DNA of 64,000 nucleotides from Ignavibacteria bacterium (GTDB lineage Bacteria > Bacteroidota > Ignavibacteria > Tepidaquicellales > Tepidaquicellaceae): the NCBI GenBank assembly GCA_016716125.1, contig JADJWZ010000007.1:1-64000 (forward strand), given 5' to 3'. Under the pieces are notes generated by a model that was not told where the DNA came from, searched no databases, and worked only from the letters and a program-made list of their open reading frames with translations. Of the stretch, positions 37,447 through 46,398 are shown piece after piece. The position numbers and the translations under genes were made by a program. How positions within the stretch are numbered: position 1 is the first letter of the stretch; each line of letters begins with the position of its first letter.

Positions 37447-39485
37447 CCTAAAACATTTTCTATTGCGTCAGAAACTTTATTTATGCCGGGAAGCATAATT
37501 GCTTCAAGCCCTGAATTCAGAGGAACTGCGGGCATATTCACGGAACCGATAACTTCCACCGGAGCATCTAGATACTGAAAGCAATTTTTTGAAATTCGTC
37601 CTGCAAGACTTTCAGCAAAAGAATTTAAAACTTTTTCTTCAGTCAGTACAATACACTTCCCGTGTCTATTCACGGATTCATACATCATATCTTCATCGAT
37701 GGGATTCAAAGTCCTGAGATCTAAAATTTCTACAGATCCCGGAAAATTTTTGGAAGCATTTAATGCCCAGTGAACTCCCATTCCGTAAGTAATTACTGTT
37801 AAAGATTCTCCCGAATTAATTTTTTCTTTATCTGCAAATTGAAATATTCTTCCCTTGCCGAAAGGAATAATATAATCTTCCGAAGGTTCAGGACATTTTG
37901 CCGCTTCGGTGCCCGGTACTTTGCTCCAGTAAAGTCCCTTGTGTTCAAACATAATTACGGGATTCGGATCATAAAATGCAGACTTCATCAGGCCTTTCAT
38001 ATCTGCGGCATTACTTGGGAAAGCAATTTTAATTCCCCTGACAGGAAGCAAACTTGATTCTATACAATCGGAATGATAAGGACCGCCTGCACCGTAAGCG
38101 CCGCATGGGATCCTTATCACGGAAGATATCGGATATTTTCCCATTGTTAGATAACAGGATTTTGAAAGCTCCACAACAAGCTGATTAATTCCCGCCCATG
38201 CATAATCCGCAAACTGAATTTCCACTATTGGTCTCACACCTGCAGCGCTCATTCCTGCAGTCGATCCGACTATGTATGCTTCCTGTATGGGTGTATTGAA
38301 AACCCTGTCGTCTCCAAACCTCTGTGCAAGAGTAGCCGCTTCTCTGAATACTCCGCCGAGTCTTTTACCGACATCCTGACCGTAAAGAATAGCTTCCGGA
38401 TGTTTCTCAAGAATTTCTCTGACAGCGTGAAGAGCTGAATCAACCATCATTAGAGGTTCTCTTCCTTCCGGTGCGCGCACTCCTGATTCTTCTGTTACAG
38501 GTGTTGGAGAAAATTCATGCAGTATAAGAGATTCCGGATCAGGCTCTTCGGCTGCAACTGCTTTTGAAAAACTTTCTTCTGCAATTATTACCGAATTATT
38601 TTCTATCTCAATGAGTTCATCTTCAGTTACATTCTGCTTTAACAATACGGAACGGAGTTTTAAAACCGGATCGCCTTTCACATGTTCATCAAGATCATGT
38701 CTGTACCATTCTTTACGCACACCGGAAGTGTGATGACCGAGCAGGGAAACGCCTGCGTGAATGAGTACCGGCTTTCTCTTTGTCCGTACATAATTCAGCA
38801 TGTCACCAAACTTATTATAGCTTTCATTAAAGTCAGAGCCGTCAATCCGTAATCTCTTTAAGCCTTTGAATCCGGCTGCAAATTCGTATGCATCCATAGC
38901 GCGCATTTCATCTTTGTATGCCGAAATTCCCCATTCATTATCCTGAACAAGATAAATAATGGGAAGCATTTTCAGTACTGCCATCTGAAGCGCTTCGGAA
39001 ACTTCACCTTCAGTAACAGATCCGTCACCGAGTGAACATACGACTACCGGTTTGTCTTCGGATTTCAGGAGACCTGCATTTTCCAGATATTGAATTCCAT
39101 GTGCGATACCAGTAGCAGGAATTGCCTGCATTCCTGTTGCGCTGGACTGATGCGGGATTTTAGGAAAGCCGTCTCTCTTAAGTGAAGGATGTCCGTAATA
39201 TGTTCGTCCTCCGGAAAAAGGATCGTCCTTTTTAGTCAGGAGCTGCAGCATGAGTTCATATGGAGTAAGACCCATTCCGAGAAGAATGGATTCATCACGA
39301 TAATACGGGCTAATGAAATCGCATTCCTTTAGCTGCATGCCGACGGCAAGCTGAATGGCTTCGTGACCTCTGGAAGTGGAATGCACATATCTGCAGATCT
39401 GCTTATTTTCATCGTATATCTCCGCCATTCTTTTGGAAGTACACATCGAAGCGTAAGCTTTGAGAAGTATATTTTTATCAGTCAT
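37440..39485 (-). CDS. Branched-chain 2-oxoacid dehydrogenase E1, fused alpha-beta subunits
   Basis: A 681-residue thiamine diphosphate enzyme. Residues 1-330 are the E1-alpha type, with the ThDP motif GDGSVTEGEVSEALQM ending NEWG near residue 180. Residues 345-681 are E1-beta type (AILYGQDVGKRLGGVFREA, FNTPIQEAYIVGSTAGMSAAG), with a transketolase C-domain at the end. The fusion occurs in Bacteroidota and relatives. It decarboxylates 2-oxoisovalerate-type or related oxoacids before transfer to E2. No E2 or E3 gene is adjacent, so those would be elsewhere. Acetoin or pyruvate specificity cannot be excluded. Confidence 0.85.
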   Translation of the reverse strand: MTDKNILLKAYASMCTSKRMAEIYDENKQICRYVHSTSRGHEAIQLAVGMQLKECDFISPYYRDESILLGMGLTPYELMLQLLTKKDDPFSGGRTYYGHPSLKRDGFPKIPHQSSATGMQAIPATGIAHGIQYLENAGLLKSEDKPVVVCSLGDGSVTEGEVSEALQMAVLKMLPIIYLVQDNEWGISAYKDEMRAMDAYEFAAGFKGLKRLRIDGSDFNESYNKFGDMLNYVRTKRKPVLIHAGVSLLGHHTSGVRKEWYRHDLDEHVKGDPVLKLRSVLLKQNVTEDELIEIENNSVIIAEESFSKAVAAEEPDPESLILHEFSPTPVTEESGVRAPEGREPLMMVDSALHAVREILEKHPEAILYGQDVGKRLGGVFREAATLAQRFGDDRVFNTPIQEAYIVGSTAGMSAAGVRPIVEIQFADYAWAGINQLVVELSKSCYLTMGKYPISSVIRIPCGAYGAGGPYHSDCIESSLLPVRGIKIAFPSNAADMKGLMKSAFYDPNPVIMFEHKGLYWSKVPGTEAAKCPEPSEDYIIPFGKGRIFQFADKEKINSGESLTVITYGMGVHWALNASKNFPGSVEILDLRTLNPIDEDMMYESVNRHGKCIVLTEEKVLNSFAESLAGRISKNCFQYLDAPVEVIGSVNMPAVPLNSGLEAIMLPGINKVSDAIENVLGY

Positions 39486-39570
39486 TGAAATTTATAGGAA
39501 AACTACAAAATAGAAACTAAACATTTTCTTTCAATGCAAAATGAATTAATATTCTGTATGGGTATGAAAG

Positions 39571-39600
39571 GTGATCTGAAACTGATTCAGTTCAGATCAC
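39571..39600. promoter_or_regulatory. 30-bp palindrome between divergent E1 and dinB genes
   Basis: GTGATCTGAA (39571-39580) and TTCAGATCAC (39591-39600) are perfect reverse complements around a 10-base centre. It lies 85 bp before the E1 start and about 190 bp before dinB. Likely an operator for a dimeric regulator or a leader hairpin. Confidence 0.5.
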
Positions 39601-39770
39601 AAAAAATTTGTATGCTGATCCGGATCTTTCCGAAGTTTATATAACCGTCTGATTAAAAATTTTCACGTTTATAAAAATCATCTCTGTCCCGTAGAATAAA
39701 AATAATAATGTCTGAAACGGCATGTGTACGTTTTCGCCGGAAATTAATTTCTGCCTTTACAAAATCAAAT

Positions 39771-39792
39771 ATACCTTATAAATTTAAGGTAT
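39771..39792. promoter_or_regulatory. Palindrome overlapping the upstream dinB start (candidate operator)
   Basis: ATACCTTA (39771-39778) and TAAGGTAT (39785-39792) are perfect reverse complements spaced by 6 bp. The centre is AT only. Position just upstream of an SOS-type polymerase suggests a LexA-like operator, but the sequence does not match a known LexA box that I can name. Confidence 0.45.
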
Positions 39793-41086
39793 GCAGACAA
39801 TCAGTTCTACTTTTTTCATTCCCCGCGAAGGGACGGATTTCGACGACCTTTACAGGAGAGTCCGCATTATGCCGCTTTATTCCTTTCCGCACACAAAGGA
39901 TCTGAACTGGAGACTAAGGGAGCACACGAACAGGTTCTTCGTCCACATTGATTTTGACGCGTTCTATGCGCAGGTGGAGCAGCGTGACAATCTGAAGCTG
40001 CGCGGAAAACCGGTATCAGTGGGAGGAACCGGCGGAGGAAAAGGCATTGTAATGACGGCTTCCTATGAAGCGCGCGCATATGGTGTGGACACGGGAATGT
40101 CCGTTCTCGAAGCGAAGAAGATCTGTCCGCAGCTTATCTCTCTTCCGTGTTACGGTCCGAAGTATGAAAGCATAGTGCTTAATCTGATGAACGCGCTGAA
40201 GGAGTTTGTTCCCGAAGACTGCATTGAGCAGTACAGCATTGACGAATGTTTTGCGGATCTTACTCCTGTCGCAAAGGATTTTTTTGAAGCTACTAAAGCA
40301 GCCTGCGCCATTAAGCGCAGGATCCGCGAACTTGAAAATCTGACTGCGTCGATGGGGATATCATATAACAAGACCTACGCGAAGCTTGCCACCAAGCTGC
40401 AGAAGCCGGACGGATTTTCAGTCATCACTCAGGAGAATAAGGAGAAAATATTTTCAATGCCTGCGGGTAAGCTCTGGGGCGTGGGAAGGAGAAATGAACT
40501 GCGCCTTCTGATGCTCGGCATCCGGACAATACGCGACCTTGCAGGAAGCAGCGAGAGAATGCTCAGACAGGAATTCGGAGTGAACGGTCTTGTATTCAGA
40601 AAGCTTGCCCGCGGCGAAGATACTTCGGAGATATTCCGGAAGGAAAGAAAGGAGAAATCGCTGAATCACTATCACACGCTTTCCGAACCAATTTATAAAT
40701 CTGCGGATGTAAGGACCGAGATAAGAAGAATAGGCGAATACATCTGCAGAAAGCTGCGGTCCAAGAATCTTGTTGCGGGATTTATGCATCTCTCAGTCAG
40801 GTTTGAGAATTTGAGGTACGCCTCCGATCTTGTGAAACTTACAAACTACACAAATGATGACAGGGAAATTTTTAATACTGCTCTTTCAGTTTACAGACGG
40901 CTTCATAAGCCGACAAAGGAAATGAAAGGAAGACAGTTCGGAATGGGTGTGTATGATCTTCACACTGACCTTAAGGAAAAAAACCTGAATCTTTTCGAAA
41001 GCGAACCGGAGCTTCCTTACCGCGCGCTTGACAGGCTTAAGTCAAAATACGGCGAAGGTGTTATACGTGTCGGCATAGGTAACTGA
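39791..41086 (+). CDS. dinB: DNA polymerase IV (Y-family translesion polymerase)
   Basis: A 431-residue DinB. The palm/fingers motifs HIDFDAFYAQVE, ASYEARAYGVDTGMS and YSIDECF (catalytic Asp-Glu) are intact, followed by the helix-hairpin-helix GKLWGVGRRNELRLLMLGI and a little-finger domain. The N-terminus is extended by about 50 residues over E. coli DinB. An internal ATG at 39869 has a strong AGGAGAG 8 bases upstream and may be the true start, leaving the palindrome at 39771-39792 as an operator. The gene has more G and C at third positions (GCG, CGC, CTG runs) than its neighbours, which hints at acquisition by transfer. Confidence 0.93.
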   Translation: MQTISSTFFIPREGTDFDDLYRRVRIMPLYSFPHTKDLNWRLREHTNRFFVHIDFDAFYAQVEQRDNLKLRGKPVSVGGTGGGKGIVMTASYEARAYGVDTGMSVLEAKKICPQLISLPCYGPKYESIVLNLMNALKEFVPEDCIEQYSIDECFADLTPVAKDFFEATKAACAIKRRIRELENLTASMGISYNKTYAKLATKLQKPDGFSVITQENKEKIFSMPAGKLWGVGRRNELRLLMLGIRTIRDLAGSSERMLRQEFGVNGLVFRKLARGEDTSEIFRKERKEKSLNHYHTLSEPIYKSADVRTEIRRIGEYICRKLRSKNLVAGFMHLSVRFENLRYASDLVKLTNYTNDDREIFNTALSVYRRLHKPTKEMKGRQFGMGVYDLHTDLKEKNLNLFESEPELPYRALDRLKSKYGEGVIRVGIGN

Positions 41087-41090
41087 TAAT

Positions 41091-41414
41091 TTACTTTCTC
41101 AAAAGAGCGAGCGAAAAATTGAACAGTTCGGCTGTCATCAGATTTCCTTTAACCGCCGGATCATTCTGCATGTAACTTCTCGCTTCATCTTCGGTTTCCG
41201 TTTCAAGTATTGCAATCCCGAGATCTCGGTCCGACATTGGTTCATTGACAGTTCTGCCGGCAAGAAATAAAATACCCTTTTCACAGAGATCTTTGAGATA
41301 ATTAAAATGAATGCCGATAAGCTCCGAATCTTTTTCGGTCCAGTCCTCAGCTCTGTAGAAACTGGGCTTAAGTTTCAGAATGTAACAGTAAAGATTCTTC
41401 TTGGCTTTATCCAT
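41091..41414 (-). CDS. YciI-like (YCII domain) protein
   Basis: A 107-residue single YCII domain: YCYILKLKPSFYRAEDWTEKD opening, the HFNYLKDL helix with the conserved His, LAGRTVN, and a C-terminal ferredoxin-like strand. These small proteins are alpha-beta dimers; some are hydrolases, others have no known role. The stop is 4 bp from the dinB stop (convergent). Confidence 0.82.
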   Translation of the reverse strand: MDKAKKNLYCYILKLKPSFYRAEDWTEKDSELIGIHFNYLKDLCEKGILFLAGRTVNEPMSDRDLGIAILETETEDEARSYMQNDPAVKGNLMTAELFNFSLALLRK

Positions 41415-41463
41415 AATTTTTTTAAAAAACTATTTTAAAAATTCTTTCAGAAAATTTTACTGA

Positions 41464-42723
41464 TTAAATATCATCCGGATTCTGAATTAGTCTTGCAGAT
41501 GCCCCGAAAGTAAAGTAACTCCAGATCCAGGTGATAAGAATTGAAATTTTATTTTTAAATCCAACCTGATAAAAAAGATGAACGAACAGCCACAATAGCC
41601 ATGCAAAAACACCTGTAAAGCTGAATCCTCGGATTTCCGCGACTGCATCTTTCCTGCCGATAGTAGCCATGTTTCCTTTATTAACATATCTGAACGGTTC
41701 AATGCTTTTTCCTTTAATTTTTCTGATAATAGATGAGGCGACATATCTGCCCTGCTGCATTGCAACTGCGGAAACACCCGGCAATGGTTTTCCGTTTTTA
41801 CCTGTAAAGTCGGCAGCGTCTCCTATCACATATACATCGGGATAATCATTCAAAGCGCAAAATTCATTTACAATAGCTCTCTTCTGTCTGTCAACATTAA
41901 AGCCCGAATTAGCATTAAGTGATACAGCCTCTACTCCTGCAGCCCATATAATAAGTTCGCCTGAAATCGTCTTCTCGCCAAACGGACTTTTTGTAAATAC
42001 GGTTTTATCTTCAATATTCATTACACGTGTGTTAAGCAGAACTTCGACTCCTCTTTTCTCAAGACGGTTCTTGGTATAAACAGATAGCCTGCGGTCGAAT
42101 GAAGGTAACAGATCTGACCCTCCTTCTATAAGAATTATTTTTGCTTTTCGTGTGTCAATATTTCTGAAATCATTATTGATAATGCTGTGGGAAAGTTCTG
42201 CTATCGATCCGGCAAGCTCAACACCTGTAGGACCCCCGCCGATGATAATATATTTCAGCAGCTTTTCCGATCTTTCCGGATGGTTCTCAGCTTCTTCAAA
42301 GGAAACTAAAAGTTTATTCCTTATTCTCAGCGCATCAAAAATATTTTTCAGTCCGAGCGAATATTTTATCCAGTCCGAATGTCCGAAATAGCTCGTCTTA
42401 GCTCCGGTGGCAATGACAAGGTAATCATAAAACATTTCCTTTTCGTGCAGATATATTTTTTTGTTGTCCTTATCTATTCCCGTAACTTCATCCATCAGAA
42501 CAGTAACATTCTTCATACTGTCAGTAAGAGATCTTGTCGGAATTCCGATATCCGCCGGACTGAGTACTGCTGTAGCTACCTGATAAAGTAACGGCTGAAA
42601 GAGGTGATGATTGGTTCTGTCAATCAGGGTGATCCTCACATCTTTATTTTTAGATAATTTCTGCACGGCCTGAAGGCCGCCGAATCCTGCGCCTATTACT
42701 ATTACATGCTTCTTTTCATTCAA
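41464..42723 (-). CDS. ndh: Type II NADH dehydrogenase (NDH-2)
   Basis: A 419-residue FAD/NADH oxidoreductase. The FAD Rossmann motif GAGFGGLQAVQKL is at the start, followed by LIDRTNHHLFQPLLYQVATA, typical of NDH-2. The second dinucleotide motif is IIGGGPTGVELAG near 170, and the FAD-site VYVIGDAAD near 300. C-terminal hydrophobic stretches (FTGVFAWLLWLFVHLFYQVG) form the membrane anchor. It passes electrons from NADH to quinone without proton pumping. It is a single gene with a 325-bp gap upstream. Confidence 0.92.
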   Translation of the reverse strand: MNEKKHVIVIGAGFGGLQAVQKLSKNKDVRITLIDRTNHHLFQPLLYQVATAVLSPADIGIPTRSLTDSMKNVTVLMDEVTGIDKDNKKIYLHEKEMFYDYLVIATGAKTSYFGHSDWIKYSLGLKNIFDALRIRNKLLVSFEEAENHPERSEKLLKYIIIGGGPTGVELAGSIAELSHSIINNDFRNIDTRKAKIILIEGGSDLLPSFDRRLSVYTKNRLEKRGVEVLLNTRVMNIEDKTVFTKSPFGEKTISGELIIWAAGVEAVSLNANSGFNVDRQKRAIVNEFCALNDYPDVYVIGDAADFTGKNGKPLPGVSAVAMQQGRYVASSIIRKIKGKSIEPFRYVNKGNMATIGRKDAVAEIRGFSFTGVFAWLLWLFVHLFYQVGFKNKISILITWIWSYFTFGASARLIQNPDDI

Positions 42724-43048
42724 AGTTAATCATTTAAAAAAATTTGAAAACTGCCGGTATTAAATTTTCACAGACTGTAAAATAATATTTATAGTTCAAT
42801 AATTTGATTTAAAAATTTAACTAATAAATAAAGTCAGGTAAATTTCACATCGTAAACTGAACTCTTCCCGTTTACCAGGGATAGTAAAATCAGCATGAAA
42901 ATTTTGTATTCAAAAATAATTTGGTCGCTCTCAGTAATTGCATACCAACCGTTAAGATATACAGTTGAAGTTATTTTTCAATAATTGTATTTTGACTCAT
43001 TGTAAATTTCACTAATATTTTTCAAATAAATTTTAATCTTAACATCTT
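42724..43048. other. 325-bp intergenic region
   Basis: No open frame of note and no strong hairpin seen. AT-rich; it must hold divergent promoters of the NDH-2 and YbjQ genes. Confidence 0.4.
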
Positions 43049-43378
43049 ATGGACAGAAATTTTATAACTACAGCTTTTGATTTTGAAGGATGCAGGATCA
43101 CAAAAAATCTTGGTGTGGTAAGAGGTATTATTGTACGCTCAAGAAATATATTTGCAAATATCGGAGCCGGGTTTCAGACTCTTGTAGGAGGTGATATTAC
43201 TCTTTATACTGAGCTGTGTGAAAAGACGAGAGCGGATGCGTTTGAACTGATGGTCAAACATGCTGAAGAGATCGGCGCTAATGCAATAATTGGCATGCGC
43301 TATGATGCGAATGAAGTAACGTCAGGAGTAACAGAAGTTCTTGCATACGGTACTGCTGTAGTTGTTGAAGGGAAGTGA
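43049..43378 (+). CDS. YbjQ/UPF0145 family protein
   Basis: A 109-residue protein. It matches the UPF0145 family: GCRITKNLGVVRGIIVRSRN, GAGFQTLVGGDI and MVKHAEEIGANAIIGMRYDA in order, full length. YbjQ proteins are small pentamer-forming proteins of unknown function, possibly heavy-metal binding. The 3' end of this gene is duplicated at 44494-44561 on the far side of the methyltransferase insertion. Confidence 0.87.
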   Translation: MDRNFITTAFDFEGCRITKNLGVVRGIIVRSRNIFANIGAGFQTLVGGDITLYTELCEKTRADAFELMVKHAEEIGANAIIGMRYDANEVTSGVTEVLAYGTAVVVEGK

Positions 43379-43508
43379 ATTATTTAAAAGTTAAATCTAA
43401 CTGACTTTTTCTGCTTTCTCTAAGCATCAGCATACCGCCTGTCAAAAAAATAATGATGATACAATAAAAGTCGCTTCTACTGAAAAAATCCTTAGAATAA
43501 AATAACCT
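43308..43508. repeat. Direct repeat copy A flanking the methyltransferase insert
   Basis: About 200 bp nearly identical to 44494-44693. It includes the 3' end of ybjQ, the intergenic junction and a reversed 3' end of the MFS gene. Differences include scattered substitutions, a 3-base gap and a homopolymer change. Confidence 0.88.
43380..43508 (-). pseudogene. 3' fragment of the MFS transporter gene, decayed
   Basis: On the minus strand this reads the last about 40 codons of the MFS gene at 44563-45831 (GYFILRIFSVEATFIVSSLFF) but with a one-base loss in the A7 tract at 43444-43450, after which the frame is broken, and Leu for the Cys three codons further on from the matching tail. It has no start and is part of repeat copy A. 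Confidence 0.82.
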
Positions 43509-43672
43509 AGCTAGTCTTCAAAGGGTGAATTTTATAGGAATAAATATGACAGCAGAGAATAACTCTATTGGGATCATAATACAAAATGTTTGGTTAGGCT
43601 GCCGTTTTATTATGAATTACATGATGAAAATTTAAAAATATAATTCAATCAATATTAAATTATTTTTTTAAC

Positions 43673-44500
43673 ATGAAAAAAGAATATAAAATAATTAATA
43701 GTGTAAAATGTTATGCTCCGGAGGTGGCTTATGAAAACACAGATTACAATGAATCTAGTTTCAGCGAGCTATTCGAGTTGGAGGATAGAAACTTCTGGTT
43801 CAAATCAAGAAACAATGTTATCCAAGATTTATTTAAAAAGTATGCTAAAAACACAGATGGTAACTTTCTTGAGATCGGATGTGGTACCGGGTATGTATTG
43901 ACAGGTTTAAAAAATAGATTTCCGGAATTGAAAGTTACCGGTGCAGAAATTTATTTGGAAGGTTTAAAATTTGCAAAGAAAAGACTTCCTGAGATTGAAT
44001 TTATTCAAATGGATGCAACAAATATACCTTTTGAAGATGAATATGATAATATAGGTGCCTTTGACGTATTAGAGCATATAAGTGAAGATGAAAAAGTTAT
44101 TGAAAATGTATTTAAATCTCTTACATGGGGTGGTAAATTTTTTATCAGCGTTCCGCAGTATATGTGGATGTGGTCTAAAGAAGATGATTATGCTTGTCAC
44201 AAAAGACGATATACAAAAAAAGAAATAATTTATAAGTTAGAAAAAGCAGGATTTTTAGTACAATATAATACTTCATTTGTATTTACACTTTTCCCTTTAA
44301 TGTCTCTTTCACGTTTGATAATAAAAAACTCAAAAAATGATGAAAAAAGGGGAAATGAAACTAACAGTGAACTAAAGCTTAATCCAATATTAAATAATAT
44401 ATTTGAACAATTTATGAAGATAGATGAATTTTTAATTTCAATTGGATCCAAATTACCTTTTGGGGGCAGTATCATAGTTGTAGCCGAAAAAAAGCGATGA
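43673..44500 (+). CDS. Class I SAM-dependent methyltransferase (inserted gene)
   Basis: A 275-residue methyltransferase with motif I FLEIGCGTGYVL, motif II-like acidic GAEIYLEGL, motif IV FDVLEHI and the downstream FISVPQY. Substrate unknown; relatives occur near sugar and lipid biosynthesis. It sits exactly between two 200-bp direct repeats: its TGA stop (44498-44500) overlaps the first bases of copy B. Codon use is more AT-rich (AAA, AAT, TTA, ATA) than the flanking genes, so it is likely acquired. The 164 bp before the start are AT-rich without a clear ribosome site. Confidence 0.85.
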   Translation: MKKEYKIINSVKCYAPEVAYENTDYNESSFSELFELEDRNFWFKSRNNVIQDLFKKYAKNTDGNFLEIGCGTGYVLTGLKNRFPELKVTGAEIYLEGLKFAKKRLPEIEFIQMDATNIPFEDEYDNIGAFDVLEHISEDEKVIENVFKSLTWGGKFFISVPQYMWMWSKEDDYACHKRRYTKKEIIYKLEKAGFLVQYNTSFVFTLFPLMSLSRLIIKNSKNDEKRGNETNSELKLNPILNNIFEQFMKIDEFLISIGSKLPFGGSIIVVAEKKR

Positions 44501-44693
44501 AGTAACGACAGGGGTAACCGAAGTCCTTACATATGGTACTTCTGTAGTTGAAGGGAAATGAATTATTTGAAAGTTAAATCACACTGACTTTTTCTGCTTT
44601 CTCTCAGCATCAATATACCGCCTGTCAGAAAAAATAATGAAGATACAATAAAAGTCGCTTCCACTGAAAATATCCTTAGAATAAAATAACCTA
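44494..44693. repeat. Direct repeat copy B flanking the methyltransferase insert
   Basis: Second copy of the repeat; matches 43308-43508 over its whole length. It lies over the intact 3' end of the MFS gene and carries an extra ybjQ tail. Confidence 0.88.
44496..44561 (+). pseudogene. 3' fragment of a second ybjQ copy
   Basis: Reads DEVTTGVTEVLTYGTSVVEGK then stop, matching the last 22 codons of ybjQ at 43313-43378 with substitutions and a missing codon. There is no start; it begins at the methyltransferase stop. Confidence 0.85.
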
Positions 44694-45831
44694 TAAAAGG
44701 AGCGAACAAACCTCTTACACCTGTCAGTGTAATATGAACCGCCTGATAATTTGAAACTTCAGAGTGCGGAGCATAAAAAATTGAACTCAAATTCCATGAC
44801 AGCGTAATTCCGCTCATCATGATCCCGAAGTAAAAATATGTGATATATAACAGAGTATCCGTGCCAATTAAATTCATATTCACTCCGAAGATATTTATTG
44901 AGATCAGCATCAATGGATACAGAATAAGGGCAAGAAAAAGATACCCGCAGAATTTTGTAGGATTTCCCGAGCCGTGCATTTTACCCATCAAAGGCGTAAA
45001 CAAAATAGTGGATGTATAAAACACCATTCCTTTTGCAATAGAGATCGGAGAATAGTCAAGCTTCAGATTTTCAACAAGAAATATCGGAACTGCAGGTGAT
45101 GCGATCATGAATGCGACTCCGTAAAGAAAAAAGAAAGACTCGAATCTGAAAAAAGGTTTGTTCTCCCTGAAAATTCTCATCATATTTCTGATCGGTAAAA
45201 TGAGAATATCCTTAAATAATTTGAAATCAATTTTTCCAGTAAATAAATCGCCGCTGTAAGGATAAAAACTTTTTCCCAGATTTATCAGCTTAGCCAGAAA
45301 AATGTAAGATATAATTTCGAACAAGGCTGCAACCGGAAACATTATTTTATACACTTTATAATTTATATCAAGCAGATATCCGAATAATGTTCCAACTATC
45401 AGTATAGCTATAGTGTAAACGCTGGATGCATAAGAATACAAAATACTCCTTCTTTCGGCTGTATAGTTGTGCTTGAAGACTGTGTTCCAGGTTGGTTTTA
45501 AAAGCGAATCCACATAACTCATCGCTGCAATACAAAAAATAAAAAACGACGGTGATTCAAAAAAAGGAATGATAAGCAGAAACATTCTGCTGAATACAGC
45601 CATAATAATTATCGTCCTCGGCTGATTATTTGAGCGGTTGATAATTTCAGAACCGTATATCGAAAATAAAAATGCAGAGCTTGTAAGGAATATCAGAATT
45701 GTAACTTCAAAGTCCGTTGCAAGAAGTGATTTTTTTAAAATAACTTCCTGAAGCAGCAGAATGCCGAACGCTATTCCAGTAAAAAGCTGTGAGATCAAAT
45801 GAAGTCTGAATGTTTTTTTTTCAAGAATCAT
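44563..45831 (-). CDS. MFS transporter
   Basis: A 422-residue protein with about twelve hydrophobic helices (LFTGIAFGILLLQEVIL at the start, NMNLIGTDTLLYITYFYFGIMMSG late). It keeps a helix-6/7 loop and the last helices FIVSSLFFLTGGILML. No substrate-specific motif is seen; the RRSILYSYAS loop fits the MFS A-motif position loosely. It may export drugs, sugars or metabolites. Its 3' end has a decayed copy at 43380-43508. It lies 34 bp downstream of the RapZ-C gene and may share its transcript. Confidence 0.82.
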   Translation of the reverse strand: MILEKKTFRLHLISQLFTGIAFGILLLQEVILKKSLLATDFEVTILIFLTSSAFLFSIYGSEIINRSNNQPRTIIIMAVFSRMFLLIIPFFESPSFFIFCIAAMSYVDSLLKPTWNTVFKHNYTAERRSILYSYASSVYTIAILIVGTLFGYLLDINYKVYKIMFPVAALFEIISYIFLAKLINLGKSFYPYSGDLFTGKIDFKLFKDILILPIRNMMRIFRENKPFFRFESFFFLYGVAFMIASPAVPIFLVENLKLDYSPISIAKGMVFYTSTILFTPLMGKMHGSGNPTKFCGYLFLALILYPLMLISINIFGVNMNLIGTDTLLYITYFYFGIMMSGITLSWNLSSIFYAPHSEVSNYQAVHITLTGVRGLFAPFIGYFILRIFSVEATFIVSSLFFLTGGILMLRESRKSQCDLTFK

Positions 45832-45865
45832 GACTTCTTTTGAGGAATAGACGCTTTTTCTGCTT

Positions 45866-46282
45866 TTATTTTTCGAAGTTAAATCCTTTCCCGATTACTG
45901 CATGATTTAAAATCACTGTTACATCCGGATACTTTTCTTTTATGTGCTTTAGTGTTTGTTCGGCGGCAAATACTGACCTGTGCTGACCGCCTGTGCATCC
46001 GAATGAGATCATAAGATCAGTGAAATTCCTTTTCATAAAATTTTCAATGGCGGGGTCTGTAATTTTAAATACATTAATAAGAAAGTCTTTCATTTCCTTT
46101 TGGGAATCGAGAAACCGGATCACTTTTTCGTCTTTACCTGTAAGCGTTTTAAATTCTTCCTCACGCCCGGGATTGTATATAAATCTGCAGTCGAAAACGA
46201 ATCCGCCTCCGTTACCCGATTTATCAGAAGGTATTCCTTCCTTTTTATAGCTGAAAGAATTGAGATTAATTGTTAAAGGCAT
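45866..46282 (-). CDS. Stand-alone RapZ C-terminal-domain protein
   Basis: A 138-residue protein that aligns with the C-terminal half of RapZ/YvcJ: FVFDCRFIYNPGREEEFKTLTGKDE, EVIRFL-like helix, and SFGCTGGQHRSVFAAEQ. RapZ-C binds small RNA and a sugar-like metabolite in E. coli. The N-terminal P-loop kinase-like domain of RapZ is missing entirely and no P-loop is encoded next door. Role in this organism is unknown. It is 34 bp upstream of the MFS gene. Confidence 0.82.
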   Translation of the reverse strand: MPLTINLNSFSYKKEGIPSDKSGNGGGFVFDCRFIYNPGREEEFKTLTGKDEKVIRFLDSQKEMKDFLINVFKITDPAIENFMKRNFTDLMISFGCTGGQHRSVFAAEQTLKHIKEKYPDVTVILNHAVIGKGFNFEK

Positions 46283-46398
46283 AAAATATTTTTCATAATA
46301 TATTAAACAGATGATAAAATTTAAGTGAACAAATGTAAATGAATATTAAAATTCACATTAAGAAATTTTTCCGGGCATTAGTTATAATCTCAACGGTA

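Noticed and set aside
39708..39905. 65-codon frame ahead of dinB
   Set aside because: It overlaps the dinB coding frame and has no recognised domain.
42780..42960. Possible structured RNA in the ndh-ybjQ gap
   Set aside because: No stable long hairpin or tRNA-like pattern was found by eye.
43308..44693. Insertion sequence around the methyltransferase
   Set aside because: No transposase, no short terminal inverted repeats; the flanks are 200-bp duplications of host gene ends, not a target-site duplication.
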